From assembly GCA_038251885.1 (NCBI GenBank), contig JBBSAX010000002.1:11662-75661 (forward strand): a stretch of DNA of 64,000 bases. The letters run 5' to 3'. Positions 9,046 through 17,844 of the stretch are shown one piece after another (the stretch's first letter is position 1; the number at the start of each line of letters is the position of its first letter). Under the pieces are notes generated by a model, which was not told the origin of the DNA, searched no databases, and worked only from the letters and a program-made list of their open reading frames with translations. The DNA comes from JAHCHG01 sp038251885 (GTDB lineage: Bacteria; Acidobacteriota; Blastocatellia; Pyrinomonadales; Pyrinomonadaceae). The position numbers and the translations under genes are program-made.

Positions 9046-10926
9046 ATGCTAAAAATTCAAACTAATACTTTGTGCTTCGTGATTTTGGTTTTTTGTAGCT
9101 TAAACGTTTTTTCGCAAAATTTGCCAAAAGCAACAAAGGTCGAACCGCCAAATTGGTGGGCGAATCACACGATAAATCCCGTTCGTTTGCTTGTGCGTGG
9201 CGAAAATTTTCAGAAAGCAAAGATTGTTTCAAAAAGTTCTGTGTTAAAAGTTTCAAACATTAAAATAAACGGACGCGGCGATTATCTGTTTTTTGATGTG
9301 ACAATTCCGCAAAATGCGAAGGTTGGAAAATACGAATTCGAAGTTTCAACGACGAATGGCAAAACCATTGTGCCGTTTGAAATTCTTGCACCCGTTAAAA
9401 AAGATAATCAAACAATTACGAACGACGACGTAATTTATTTAATAATGACCGACCGATTTGCGGACGGCGACGTTTCAAATAATAAAGACGTTGACCGCGC
9501 AAATCCGCGGGCATGGCACGGCGGCGATTTCAAGGGAATTACGAAGAATATTTCTTATTTGAAAGAACTCGGAATAACAGCGATTTGGCTTACACCTTGG
9601 TATGATAATTCCGATGAAATCACGACTTGCGACAAACCGTGGTGTCCGATGACGAGTTATCACGGTTACGGTGCGATTGATTATTACGGCGTTGAAAATC
9701 ATTTCGGCACATTTCAAGATTTGCGCGAAATGATCGAAACAGCGCACAAAAACGGCATTAAAGTTATTCAGGATCAAGTTGCGAATCACGTCAGCTTCAA
9801 ACACCCTTGGGTAAAAAATCCGCCGCTTGAAAATTGGATTCCGCCTTTTGCTCAGAATAATTTCAATAATTCAGTTTTGCTTTCGCCGAACGGTTCAAAC
9901 GCCGAGCGCGATAATTTGTTAAAAGGCTGGTTCGATTTTTCGTTGCCGGATTTGAATCAGGAAGAACCGGAAGTTGTGCGTTACGAAATTCAAAACGCGC
10001 TGTGGTGGATTGCTGCAACCGGAATTGACGGTATTCGGCAAGACACGATTCAATATATGCCGAGAGAATTTATCCGCGATTGGTCGGCGGCGATTTTGAA
10101 AGAATATCCGAACTTTTATTTGGTTGGCGAAATTATGAAGGACGATTCCGCGCAGACTGCATTTTTTCAAGGCGGAAAAATCGGTTGGGACGGCATTGAT
10201 ACAAAACTTCCAAGCGTTTTCGACTTCAAATTATGGCAAACTTCGCAAGAAGTTTTTACGGGCAAAAAGCCGGCGAGTGCGTTGCGAGATGTTTTGAAAT
10301 ACGATGGTTTATACGGAAATGTTAATAATATAACGACGCTGACGAACAATCACGACACAGACCGTTTTATGAGTTTACCCGGTGCAACAAAAGAAGGCGC
10401 GAAACTTCACACGGCGTTTATTCTGGCAACTCGCGGAATTCCCCAATTATATTACGGCGAAGAAGTTTTAATGACCGGCGGACACGATCCCGACAATCGC
10501 AAAGATTTCACAAAATTCGATAAATCAAGCAGAAATCTTGATGAACAGGAAATGTTCGATTGGACGAGAGATTGGATAAAATACCGAAAACAGAATATTG
10601 CACTTAAAGAAGGATTTACAACGGATTTGCAATATGATGAAAACATATATGCTTTTTCGAGAAGTGAATATTTGCTGAAAACGCAAGGTATGGATTCGTG
10701 GCAATATATTATTGTTGTAATAAATAATTCCGAAAGTGAAAAAACTTTTACATACACCAAATTTCCAAGTTGGTTTGAAATTGACTCCTGCTTTACAAGA
10801 TTAGGACAAGTACCAAGATTAAAAAAAGATGGTGTTTGTTATAATCAGCAAAATGCTTATGATTTTGTGTTGCCGCCAAAATCAATCAATGTTTATAAGG
10901 CATACAGAGGCACTGAGCTAAAATAA
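9046..10926 (+). CDS. GH13 alpha-amylase family enzyme, cyclomaltodextrinase/neopullulanase-like, exported
   Basis: The 626-residue protein has a signal peptide ending at VFSQ. An N-terminal cyclomaltodextrinase-type immunoglobulin-like domain follows (PPNWWANHTINPVRLLVRG, about residues 35-120), then a (beta/alpha)8 GH13 barrel. The four GH13 regions are present: QDQVANH (I), GIDGIRQDT with nucleophile D333 (II), LVGEIM with acid E362 (III) and TNNHDTDR with D437 (IV). The predicted reaction is hydrolysis of alpha-1,4 bonds in cyclodextrins, pullulan or maltooligosaccharides, as in Bacteroides SusA-like enzymes. Its nearest relative here is the enzyme at 14236-16131. It lies 17 bases after the TPR gene and before malQ, consistent with one operon. 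Confidence 0.93.
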   Translation: MLKIQTNTLCFVILVFCSLNVFSQNLPKATKVEPPNWWANHTINPVRLLVRGENFQKAKIVSKSSVLKVSNIKINGRGDYLFFDVTIPQNAKVGKYEFEVSTTNGKTIVPFEILAPVKKDNQTITNDDVIYLIMTDRFADGDVSNNKDVDRANPRAWHGGDFKGITKNISYLKELGITAIWLTPWYDNSDEITTCDKPWCPMTSYHGYGAIDYYGVENHFGTFQDLREMIETAHKNGIKVIQDQVANHVSFKHPWVKNPPLENWIPPFAQNNFNNSVLLSPNGSNAERDNLLKGWFDFSLPDLNQEEPEVVRYEIQNALWWIAATGIDGIRQDTIQYMPREFIRDWSAAILKEYPNFYLVGEIMKDDSAQTAFFQGGKIGWDGIDTKLPSVFDFKLWQTSQEVFTGKKPASALRDVLKYDGLYGNVNNITTLTNNHDTDRFMSLPGATKEGAKLHTAFILATRGIPQLYYGEEVLMTGGHDPDNRKDFTKFDKSSRNLDEQEMFDWTRDWIKYRKQNIALKEGFTTDLQYDENIYAFSRSEYLLKTQGMDSWQYIIVVINNSESEKTFTYTKFPSWFEIDSCFTRLGQVPRLKKDGVCYNQQNAYDFVLPPKSINVYKAYRGTELK

Positions 10927-10930
10927 ATTA

Positions 10931-11308
10931 ATGAATAAAATATTTGAAATAGTCGAAGATGTGAGCCATTTGACTGCGCCGGAACAGCGCGAGATTTTAG
11001 CTAGACTTTGGACTGAGCAGACAAAAAATCATATTGGAGAAACTTGGAAAACTCTGAAATTCAGCGAAAATTTGCGGATTACGACTTACGAACCGGAACA
11101 GGAAAAATATCTCGAACAATTACGTGCAGAATTAGTAAACGGATGTTTAGCACGGCTTGAAAACGAATCGGACGGCACTTTTGAAATTTTTGGAAGCGAC
11201 CGAACTTATTATGTTTCAATGACAATCAGCCGCGAATTTGTCGGATTGTTGGATTCTTGGTCGCCGGAAAATCCGCCGCGTGAAATAAATCTCGAAGGTG
11301 CAAATTAA
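10931..11308 (+). CDS. Hypothetical protein, 125 aa
   Basis: This is a soluble, charged protein with no signal peptide or membrane segment. It begins MNKIFEIVEDVSHLTAPEQR and has a central YEPEQEKYLEQLRAELVNG helix. The second half, with FEIFGSDRTYYVSMTIS, looks like a small alpha/beta fold. I do not recognise the family. It starts 4 bases after the GH13 gene and its stop codon directly abuts the next gene, so all three are probably translated together. Nothing in the sequence indicates an enzyme. The tight coupling to another unknown protein suggests they may act as a pair. Confidence 0.65.
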   Translation: MNKIFEIVEDVSHLTAPEQREILARLWTEQTKNHIGETWKTLKFSENLRITTYEPEQEKYLEQLRAELVNGCLARLENESDGTFEIFGSDRTYYVSMTISREFVGLLDSWSPENPPREINLEGAN

Positions 11309-11659
11309 ATGGTGGCTCTGAGTGATGTCGAGGTCAGAAGATTACTTAAATTTCTAAAAAAGCAAAATAATGACACAGAAAAACTTGCGGAAATTGAAGA
11401 TGAATTGAGAAGCGATTACGGGACGGAATATCTGCGCGAACCCGAAATTGTAAGTTTTTTTCAAAGTAATACATTAAATATTCGCAAAATGTGGGATTTG
11501 AAAATCATTTCTTACACTCAAATGCGAATGGTTCAGCGCGGAATCGGCGAAGATGAAATTATCGGACTTTTTAAGAAATTTTTAGATTATTGCGAGATTC
11601 GGGAAATTCTTGTAACTGTTGGTGATTATACAATTTTCGGCAAACTCGAAAATCGATAA
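11309..11659 (+). CDS. Hypothetical protein, 116 aa
   Basis: The ATG follows the previous stop codon with no gap. The protein is charged and mainly helical (SDVEVRRLLKFLKKQNND, EIIGLFKKFLDYCE), with no export signal and no known motif. It ends at TAA 11657, but the same frame continues for 41 sense codons beyond the stop with protein-like composition (see the next entry). The annotated end may therefore reflect a recent nonsense mutation or loss of a C-terminal beta-domain. The family is not recognised. Confidence 0.6.
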   Translation: MVALSDVEVRRLLKFLKKQNNDTEKLAEIEDELRSDYGTEYLREPEIVSFFQSNTLNIRKMWDLKIISYTQMRMVQRGIGEDEIIGLFKKFLDYCEIREILVTVGDYTIFGKLENR

Positions 11660-11785
11660 AATCTTGTAACTTTAAGAATTGACGTTGACGAGATCGGCGA
11701 AAAATCAAACAAAGCGCACACCGTAACAGTTTTTATAGGTCAAGGCGACACGAGCGAAACTTTTGAAATAAATCTAATAAACTAA
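11660..11785 (+). pseudogene. In-frame coding-like extension after the stop of the 116-aa gene (41 codons)
   Basis: Directly after TAA 11657-11659 the same frame reads NLVTLRIDVDEIGEKSNKAH, then TVTVFIGQGDTSETFEINLIN, then TAA at 11783. The alternating hydrophobic pattern looks like three beta-strands of a real domain, and there is no start codon of its own. It may be the detached C-terminus of the preceding gene or a decayed gene fragment. A sequencing error at 11657 would also explain it. Confidence 0.4.
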
Positions 11786-11796
11786 ATTTTAAAACT

Positions 11797-13320
11797 ATGA
11801 AATTTCCAAGAGCGAGCGGTATTTTATTTCATCCGACATCTTTGCCGAATAATTACGGCATCGGTGATTTGGGCAAATCGGCTTATGGTTTTGTAGATTT
11901 TTTGGCAAAATCGAAACAGACTTACTGGCAGATTTTGCCGCTCGGTCCGACGGGATTCGGTGATTCGCCGTATCAATGTTTTTCGGCGTTTGCGGGAAAT
12001 ACGAATTTGATTTCGCCGGAAGTTTTGGTTGAAGAAGAATTATTGACGCAGGAAGAGATTGATGAAAAGCCGGATTTCCCGGAAGAAAAAGTTGATTTCG
12101 GATCTGTGATTAATTGGAAAAACACTTTGCTCAAAAAAGCTTACGAGCGATTTCGTTTGACGACGAGCGTTAATTTGCGCGGTTCGTTTGAAACATTTAC
12201 GCAAAATGTCGCGTGGTGGCTCGAAGATTACGCGCTTTTTCGGGCGATAAAGTCCACGCAGGATCAGAAAATGTGGCTCGAATGGGACGAACCTTTGCGA
12301 CTTCGGCACGAAGACGCTTTGATGAAAGCGCACGAAGAATTGCAGGAAGAAGTTTTGGCGCAGAAGTTTTATCAATTTTTGTTCTTCAAACAATGGTCGC
12401 ATCTGAAAAATTACGCGAACGGCAAAGGAATTAAAATTATCGGCGATGTTCCGATTTTTATTTCGTTCGATTCGGCGGACGTTTGGTGCAATCCGCAGGA
12501 ATTTAAATTAAACGAAGACGGTTCGCCGAAAGTCGTCGCGGGAGTTCCGCCGGATTACTTTTCAAAAACCGGACAGCTTTGGGGAAATCCGATTTATAAT
12601 TGGGACAAAATGCGTTCCGAAGGCTTCAAATGGTGGATCAAGCGTGTTCAGTTCACTTTGAAAACGGTTGATATTTTGCGGATTGACCATTTTCGCGGAT
12701 TCGCCGCGAGTTGGGAAGTTCCGGGCGGCGACAAAACAGCGGAAAATGGGCGTTGGGTAAATGTTCCGGGCAAGGATTTGTTCAATACTCTGAAATTCGC
12801 GCTCGGCGAATTGCCGATTTTGGCGGAAGATTTAGGCGTGATTACGCCCGATGTCGAAGAATTACGCGACGGATTCGGCTTTCCCGGAATGCGGATTTTG
12901 CAATTTGCTTTTGGCGGCGACACGGAAAATCTCGATCTGCCGCATAATTATATCAAGCATTGCGTCGCATACACCGGAACGCACGACAATGATACGACCG
13001 TCGGTTGGTTCAACTCGCAAGTTGGTGCAGATTCGACACGCGATGAAGAAGAAATTTCTAAAGAACACGATTTTTGCTTGAATTATCTGAATTCCGACGG
13101 CGAAGAAATTCATTGGGATTTCGTTCGCGCAGTTTGGGCTACGGTTGCTCACACAACAATTGCGCCGATGCAGGATTTGCTCGGTTTGGGCAACGATGCG
13201 CGAATAAATCTGCCCGGTTCAACAAAGGGAAATTGGTTTTGGCGTTGTAAAGACGGCGATTTTTCGGATGAAATTGCGGAAAGGTTGAAAGATTTGACGG
13301 AAATTTACGGTAGAGATTAG
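11797..13320 (+). CDS. malQ: 4-alpha-glucanotransferase (amylomaltase), GH77
   Basis: At 507 residues the length is right for bacterial MalQ. It starts with the family hallmark PRASGILFHPTSLPNNYGIG and keeps the GH77 active site: nucleophile D297 in RIDHFRGF, acid/base E344 in LAEDLG and the third carboxylate D397 in GTHDNDTT. It transfers glucan segments between maltooligosaccharides and releases glucose, and it acts in the cytoplasm (no signal peptide). It lies between two GH13 enzymes and next to a sugar transporter gene, which fits maltodextrin metabolism after uptake. The stop codon directly abuts the next ATG. Confidence 0.96.
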   Translation: MKFPRASGILFHPTSLPNNYGIGDLGKSAYGFVDFLAKSKQTYWQILPLGPTGFGDSPYQCFSAFAGNTNLISPEVLVEEELLTQEEIDEKPDFPEEKVDFGSVINWKNTLLKKAYERFRLTTSVNLRGSFETFTQNVAWWLEDYALFRAIKSTQDQKMWLEWDEPLRLRHEDALMKAHEELQEEVLAQKFYQFLFFKQWSHLKNYANGKGIKIIGDVPIFISFDSADVWCNPQEFKLNEDGSPKVVAGVPPDYFSKTGQLWGNPIYNWDKMRSEGFKWWIKRVQFTLKTVDILRIDHFRGFAASWEVPGGDKTAENGRWVNVPGKDLFNTLKFALGELPILAEDLGVITPDVEELRDGFGFPGMRILQFAFGGDTENLDLPHNYIKHCVAYTGTHDNDTTVGWFNSQVGADSTRDEEEISKEHDFCLNYLNSDGEEIHWDFVRAVWATVAHTTIAPMQDLLGLGNDARINLPGSTKGNWFWRCKDGDFSDEIAERLKDLTEIYGRD

Positions 13321-13695
13321 ATGAACGAAACATTTATTTCTCAGATCGGCTTTGTTTTGGCAATTTTTTTTGTTGCGGTCTTTTACATTCCTGTTGCATA
13401 TATGCGGCGGCGAATGAAAAAAATGAGCGAAACAGATTTACTGAAAATTAATCGAAAAGAATGGATTAGACAAGTTAAATCAAATGCTTATACAAAATTG
13501 ATCGGTCGCGGTTTTGTCGGTTTGCTGTTTGTTGGTTTTATTCTGTTCAATTACAAACTAATTATAGAAAACGGTATAGATTTTTCGACGGTTTTATTTT
13601 CTATCATAGGGATTTTATTTATTTGTTTCGCGTTTTTCGGCTACAAAAACGAATTCAGCAGGCTCAAAGAGATTGATTGTAATTTAACTGACTAA
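13321..13695 (+). CDS. Small integral membrane protein, unknown function
   Basis: The product is 124 residues with three predicted membrane helices (about residues 8-27, 60-78 and 88-108) separated by a basic loop RRRMKKMSETDLLKINRKEW. It starts immediately after the malQ stop and is followed after 4 bases by another small membrane protein, so the two are likely co-translated with malQ. No family is recognised and no catalytic motif is visible. Confidence 0.6.
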   Translation: MNETFISQIGFVLAIFFVAVFYIPVAYMRRRMKKMSETDLLKINRKEWIRQVKSNAYTKLIGRGFVGLLFVGFILFNYKLIIENGIDFSTVLFSIIGILFICFAFFGYKNEFSRLKEIDCNLTD

Positions 13696-13699
13696 ATTT

Positions 13700-14221
13700 A
13701 TGTTCGATCATTATTTAAACAAGATTCCCGAATGGATAAAGATCGGAGCGATAATTGTTTCACTATTTGTCGTTCCGACGGTCTTGATTTATTTAACGGC
13801 GTATTACGAAGGCTTTGCATCAATTCTTTTTTTGATCGCCGGAATTGCCTTTTATAAAACGAGCCAGAAAAATCTCTTGTTTGAACATTACGGTTTTATT
13901 ATCGGATTTATCTTTTTTTTCGCAATTTTGGGAATGGTTTTCGACGGTGCGGGGAATTTTGTGTACAACAAACCGATTGAAAATCTTTGTCCTGCGGAAA
14001 ATGAATTGGTGCGTGATGTGAAATTCGTTGAAAATTACGACGGCGAAGACTCAATTCTGCATCAGTTTAGCTGTTTTTCAATGCCGGAAAATAAAATTAT
14101 TTATCAAATTCCGCGCTGGAAAACTCTGGGTATAAGATTTTTGGAATATATACTAATCGGTATGATTTTTGTCGGATTTTATTGGATCATCCCGAAATTT
14201 ATGAAAACAAAAAAGGGTTAA
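13700..14221 (+). CDS. Integral membrane protein, unknown function
   Basis: The product is 173 residues with about four hydrophobic helices: IGAIIVSLFVVPTVLIYLTA, then a segment ending ILFLIAGIAFY, a third around YGFIIGFIFFFAILGMVF, and a C-terminal one, YILIGMIFVGFYWII. A soluble loop of about 45 residues with two cysteines (residues 99 and 126) lies between helices 3 and 4. The gene sits 4 bases after another membrane protein gene and 14 bases before a GH13 gene. I do not recognise the family. Confidence 0.6.
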   Translation: MFDHYLNKIPEWIKIGAIIVSLFVVPTVLIYLTAYYEGFASILFLIAGIAFYKTSQKNLLFEHYGFIIGFIFFFAILGMVFDGAGNFVYNKPIENLCPAENELVRDVKFVENYDGEDSILHQFSCFSMPENKIIYQIPRWKTLGIRFLEYILIGMIFVGFYWIIPKFMKTKKG

Positions 14222-14235
14222 AATTAAATTAATTT

Positions 14236-16131
14236 ATGAAGAATAAATTGTCGCAAGTGTTGTTTTTACTGTTTTTCGCCAATTGCTGTCTGCTTTCCGT
14301 TTTGGCACAAGCTCCGGTCGTTGAAAAGATTGATCCGCCGAATTGGTGGGCGAATATGACGATCAATCCGGTGCGCGTATTAGTTCGCGGGAAGAATCTG
14401 AATAATGCGACTGTTTCGACGCTGCCGAATAGCAATTTGAAAACATACAATTTTCGTTCAAGTGAAAACGGGCATTATTTGTTTTTTGATGTCGAAGTTT
14501 TGCCCGGTGCGACGGTTGGAAAATACGGTTTTCAAATTCAAACGAAAGCGGGAAATGTAACCGCGCCGTTTGAAATCAGCCCAAGACTTGATCGAACGGG
14601 ACGTTTTCGCGGCTACACGCCCGATGATGTGATCTATTTTCTGCTGCCTGATCGTTTTGCCGACGGCGATAAAATGAACAACGATCCGGCGAAATCGAAA
14701 GGTTTGTATGACAGAAAACTCGGTCGGCATTACCACGGCGGCGATCTGCAAGGCGTGATTGATAATCTCGCCTACATCAAATCGCTCGGCGTAACGGCGA
14801 TCTGGACAACGCCCGTTTATGACAACAACGACAAGCCCGATTACAAGGAAATGTATGAAGGTCTTCCGTTCACGACGGGTTATCACGGTTACGGCGCGAC
14901 CGATATGTATGCCGTTGATGAACATTTGGGCGATATGGCGAAGCTCAAAGAACTGGTTGAAAAGGCGCAAAAAATGGGTTTTAAGATGATTCAAGATCAG
15001 GTCGTCAATCACACGGGACCGTATCACGTCTGGGCGGACGATCCGCCGACTCCGACATGGTGGAACGGAACAATTAAAAATCATCCGAATAACAACTGGC
15101 AAAAATGGACGGCGATGAATCCGCGTGCAACTTATCAAACGCAGAAACGCAACATTGACGGCTGGTTTGTTGATATTCTGCCGGATTTTAATCAGGACGA
15201 TATAGAAGTTGAAAAATATCTGACGCAGAACACGATTTGGTGGATGGAAACCGTCGGTTTCGACGCGATCAGAATGGACACTCTGCCGCACGTTCCGCGA
15301 ACATTTTGGGAAAAATGGATGACGGCGGTAAAAAGTGAATATCCGAACGTCAATGTTTTGGGCGAACTCTATGACAGCGATCCCGTTTTGCTCGCGTATT
15401 TTCAGGGCGGAAAGAGAGGACACGACGGTGTTGATACAAAACTCGACACGCTTTATGATTTCGGACTTTTTTATCCGATCCGCAACGCTTTCGCTCAAGG
15501 AAAACCGATCCGCGAAATCTCGCAGATGTTTGCCAAAGACTGGCTTTATCCGAATGCCGAAGTTTTGACGACATTTTTGGGAGTTCACGATATGCCGCGT
15601 TTTATGAACGAACCTGGCGCGACAATCGAAGGTTTGAAACTCGCGCAAACTTTGATTATGACTTCACGCGGAACGCCTTTGCTATATTACGGCGATGAAA
15701 TTGCGATGACCGGCGGCGGTGATCCTGATAATCGAAAAGATTTTCCGGGCGGATTTGAAGGCGACAATCGCAATGCTTTTACTTTAAAAGGAAGAACTTC
15801 CTTGGAAAACGAAGTTTGGAATCATCTCGCGCTTCTCGGAAAAATTCGCGCTGAAAATGAGGCTTTAAGAAATGGTAAAAGTTATGATCTGCTTGATGAA
15901 GAACAGCAGATGGCTTATGTTCGCGTAACGGACAAACAAGGGGTTTTGATGGTTTTTAATAATAATCTGAATCCGGCAGAAGTTTCGTTCGATGTTTCGA
16001 TGATTAAACAATTCGGTGCAAACGCCACTTTGAAGGACAACTTAGGAAAAATTTCCGATGTGAAAATTCAAAACGGCATCGTCAAATTTTCTGTTCCGGC
16101 GCGAACAGCAGGAATTTTTACAGTTAAATAA
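14236..16131 (+). CDS. GH13 alpha-amylase family enzyme, cyclomaltodextrinase/neopullulanase-like, exported (second copy)
   Basis: The 631-residue protein has a signal peptide ending at VLAQ and the same N-terminal domain as the enzyme at 9046 (DPPNWWANMTINPVRVLVRG). Its GH13 barrel has region I QDQVVNH, region II GFDAIRMDT with nucleophile D348, region III LGELYD with acid E377, and region IV VHDMPR with D452. Region IV lacks the usual N-H-D asparagine (it reads G-V-H-D), unlike the paralogue, so substrate preference may differ. It also has a C-terminal beta-domain (QGVLMVFNNNLNPAEVSFD). It probably hydrolyses maltooligosaccharides or cyclodextrins in the periplasm. It follows malQ and the two membrane protein genes and precedes the sugar symporter. 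Confidence 0.93.
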   Translation: MKNKLSQVLFLLFFANCCLLSVLAQAPVVEKIDPPNWWANMTINPVRVLVRGKNLNNATVSTLPNSNLKTYNFRSSENGHYLFFDVEVLPGATVGKYGFQIQTKAGNVTAPFEISPRLDRTGRFRGYTPDDVIYFLLPDRFADGDKMNNDPAKSKGLYDRKLGRHYHGGDLQGVIDNLAYIKSLGVTAIWTTPVYDNNDKPDYKEMYEGLPFTTGYHGYGATDMYAVDEHLGDMAKLKELVEKAQKMGFKMIQDQVVNHTGPYHVWADDPPTPTWWNGTIKNHPNNNWQKWTAMNPRATYQTQKRNIDGWFVDILPDFNQDDIEVEKYLTQNTIWWMETVGFDAIRMDTLPHVPRTFWEKWMTAVKSEYPNVNVLGELYDSDPVLLAYFQGGKRGHDGVDTKLDTLYDFGLFYPIRNAFAQGKPIREISQMFAKDWLYPNAEVLTTFLGVHDMPRFMNEPGATIEGLKLAQTLIMTSRGTPLLYYGDEIAMTGGGDPDNRKDFPGGFEGDNRNAFTLKGRTSLENEVWNHLALLGKIRAENEALRNGKSYDLLDEEQQMAYVRVTDKQGVLMVFNNNLNPAEVSFDVSMIKQFGANATLKDNLGKISDVKIQNGIVKFSVPARTAGIFTVK

Positions 16132-16135
16132 ATCA

Positions 16136-16330
16136 ATGAAAGCATTTTTACTCGTCGGAATTTTATTTTCCGCATTTTTAATAATTTTGGGCGTTACTTC
16201 AAGAAAAACGGCTGGAGATGTTTTGTCATCAGCTGTTTTGGTTGCTGGGGGATTCGTGTTTGTATTCGTCGCAGTTATTTGGGTACTTTCGTATATAAAG
16301 GAGAAAAGGGAAAAAGAAAATAAATTTTAA
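16136..16330 (+). CDS. Small two-helix membrane protein, 64 aa
   Basis: It has two hydrophobic segments (FLLVGILFSAFLIILGVTS and SAVLVAGGFVFVFVAVIWVL) joined by a short basic turn RKTAGD, and a charged tail KEKREKENKF. The ATG lies 4 bases after the GH13 stop and the gene ends 22 bases before the transporter, so it is in the same transcription unit. No family is recognised. It could be a small accessory subunit of the adjacent symporter, which is only a positional guess. Confidence 0.55.
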   Translation: MKAFLLVGILFSAFLIILGVTSRKTAGDVLSSAVLVAGGFVFVFVAVIWVLSYIKEKREKENKF

Positions 16331-16352
16331 TTTCTGATCCTGTAAAAAATCA

Positions 16353-17723
16353 ATGCAAAAGAAACCGCAACTAAGTTTTTTGCAAATCTGGAATATGAGT
16401 TTCGGATTTTTGGGTATTCAATTCGGCTGGGGCTTGCAGTTGGCGAATATGTCGCCGATCTACAAATATCTCGGCGCAACGGAAAGTGAGCTTCCTTATT
16501 TATGGCTTGCCGGACCGATGACGGGTTTGCTTATTCAACCGATTGTCGGCGCGATGTCGGATCGAACGTGGACAAAACTCGGTCGCCGCCGCCCGTATTT
16601 TCTGGTCGGCGCGATTCTGGCAAGTATCGCGCTCGTCCTGATGCCGAACTCGTCCGTGCTCTGGATGGCGGCAGGTCTGTTGTGGATTCTCGACGCTTCG
16701 ATCAATATCACGATGGAGCCGTTTCGCGCTTTTGTCGCCGATAATCTGCCCGAACAACAGCGCACGCTCGGTTTCGTGATGCAGTCGTTTTTTATCGGCA
16801 TCGGTCAGACGCTGGCAAACGCTCTACCGTTTATTCTGACCGCGGTCGGCGTGGTCGGAATTATGAAAAGCGGCATTCCGTATTCGACTTTGATCGCTTT
16901 TTCGGTCGGCGGTGTCTTCTTTCTCGCGGCGGTTCTCTGGACGGTTTTCACGTCGCACGAATATCCGCCCGAAGATATGGAAGCCTTTAACGCGAAAAAG
17001 GCAGAAGGCAATGTCGTTTCATCAATTTTCAAGGAGATCGGCGAAGCGGTTAAAGATATGCCCGCGACGATGAAACAACTGGCGGTCGTCCAGTTTTTTA
17101 CATGGTTCGCGCTGCCGTGTATGTGGCAGTTTTACGGCATTACGGTCGGCAAGATCGCCTTCGGCGCGGTTGACGAAGTTTCAACGCCCGCGCTTTTCCA
17201 GCAGGGAAATGAATGGGCGGGTTTGATGTTCGCCACTTACAACGTCGTCTGTTTTCTCATCGCGTTCGCCATTCCGTGGTTTGCTAATAATATCAGCCGC
17301 AAAGCGGTTCACGCGGTTTGCTTAACGCTTGGCGGATTGGGTTTGATTTCCACGATGTTTGCTCACAACCCGTATTTTCTGATGATCGGAATGGTCGGTG
17401 TCGGCATCGCGTGGGCTTCGATTCTGGCAATGCCGTATGTCATCCTCGCGGGCGCGATCAAGCCGGAAAGAATGGGCGTTTATATGGGCGTGTTCAATCT
17501 GTTCATAGTTATTCCGCAAATCGTGATGTCGTTTTTGATCCCGCAAATTTACAAGAGCGTTCTCGGCGGAAATTCATTAAACGTAGTCGTCCTCGGCGGA
17601 ATTTCAATGCTGATCGCGGCTTTGACCGTCTTTTTCGTCAAAGACATCGGACAGCAAAACCTCGAAAGCGATAAAGAAATCGCCGTTCCCGGACAAACGA
17701 TTGTCGGCGGTGTTGATATATAA
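16353..17723 (+). CDS. MFS sugar transporter (GPH / maltose-sucrose symporter type)
   Basis: The 456-residue protein has about 12 membrane helices. The N-terminus MSFGFLGIQFGWGLQLANMS, the PIVGAMSDRTWTKLGRRRP loop and the ITMEPFRAFVADNLP segment are typical of the GPH/SUC-like family that moves maltose, sucrose or related glucosides with protons. The D-R-x-x-x-x-G-R-R-R-P loop between helices 2 and 3 is intact. It sits among GH13 enzymes and malQ, so maltose or maltodextrin import across the inner membrane is the likely role. By eye its third positions are markedly richer in G and C than those of its neighbours, which could reflect transfer or expression-linked codon use. Confidence 0.9.
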   Translation: MQKKPQLSFLQIWNMSFGFLGIQFGWGLQLANMSPIYKYLGATESELPYLWLAGPMTGLLIQPIVGAMSDRTWTKLGRRRPYFLVGAILASIALVLMPNSSVLWMAAGLLWILDASINITMEPFRAFVADNLPEQQRTLGFVMQSFFIGIGQTLANALPFILTAVGVVGIMKSGIPYSTLIAFSVGGVFFLAAVLWTVFTSHEYPPEDMEAFNAKKAEGNVVSSIFKEIGEAVKDMPATMKQLAVVQFFTWFALPCMWQFYGITVGKIAFGAVDEVSTPALFQQGNEWAGLMFATYNVVCFLIAFAIPWFANNISRKAVHAVCLTLGGLGLISTMFAHNPYFLMIGMVGVGIAWASILAMPYVILAGAIKPERMGVYMGVFNLFIVIPQIVMSFLIPQIYKSVLGGNSLNVVVLGGISMLIAALTVFFVKDIGQQNLESDKEIAVPGQTIVGGVDI

Positions 17724-17739
17724 ATATGAATTCTATTCC

Positions 17740-17829
17740 GTTTAGCGACGGGCTTTGCCCGTAATGTTTATCAGTAAATGAGATGATTTTTCGATTTAAC
17801 GATTACGGGCAAAGCCCGTCGCTAAACGA
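17740..17829. repeat. REP-like palindromic element, family A, copy 1 (upstream of RAYT gene)
   Basis: Two perfect inverted arms of 27 bases (17740-17766 and 17803-17829) each contain a small hairpin ACGGGCTTTGCCCGT next to the outer sequence CGTTTAGCG. An AT-rich spacer of 36 bases separates them. A near-identical element flanks the transposase gene on the other side and a third copy lies at 51808. Confidence 0.92.
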
Positions 17830-17844
17830 TATTGTTTTAGAAAT

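Noticed and set aside
14458..15648. A 396-codon open frame on the minus strand
   Set aside because: It is fully antisense to the GH13 gene at 14236-16131, which has all catalytic motifs. The minus-strand product is Arg/Phe/Ile-rich with no domain, as expected for a shadow frame.
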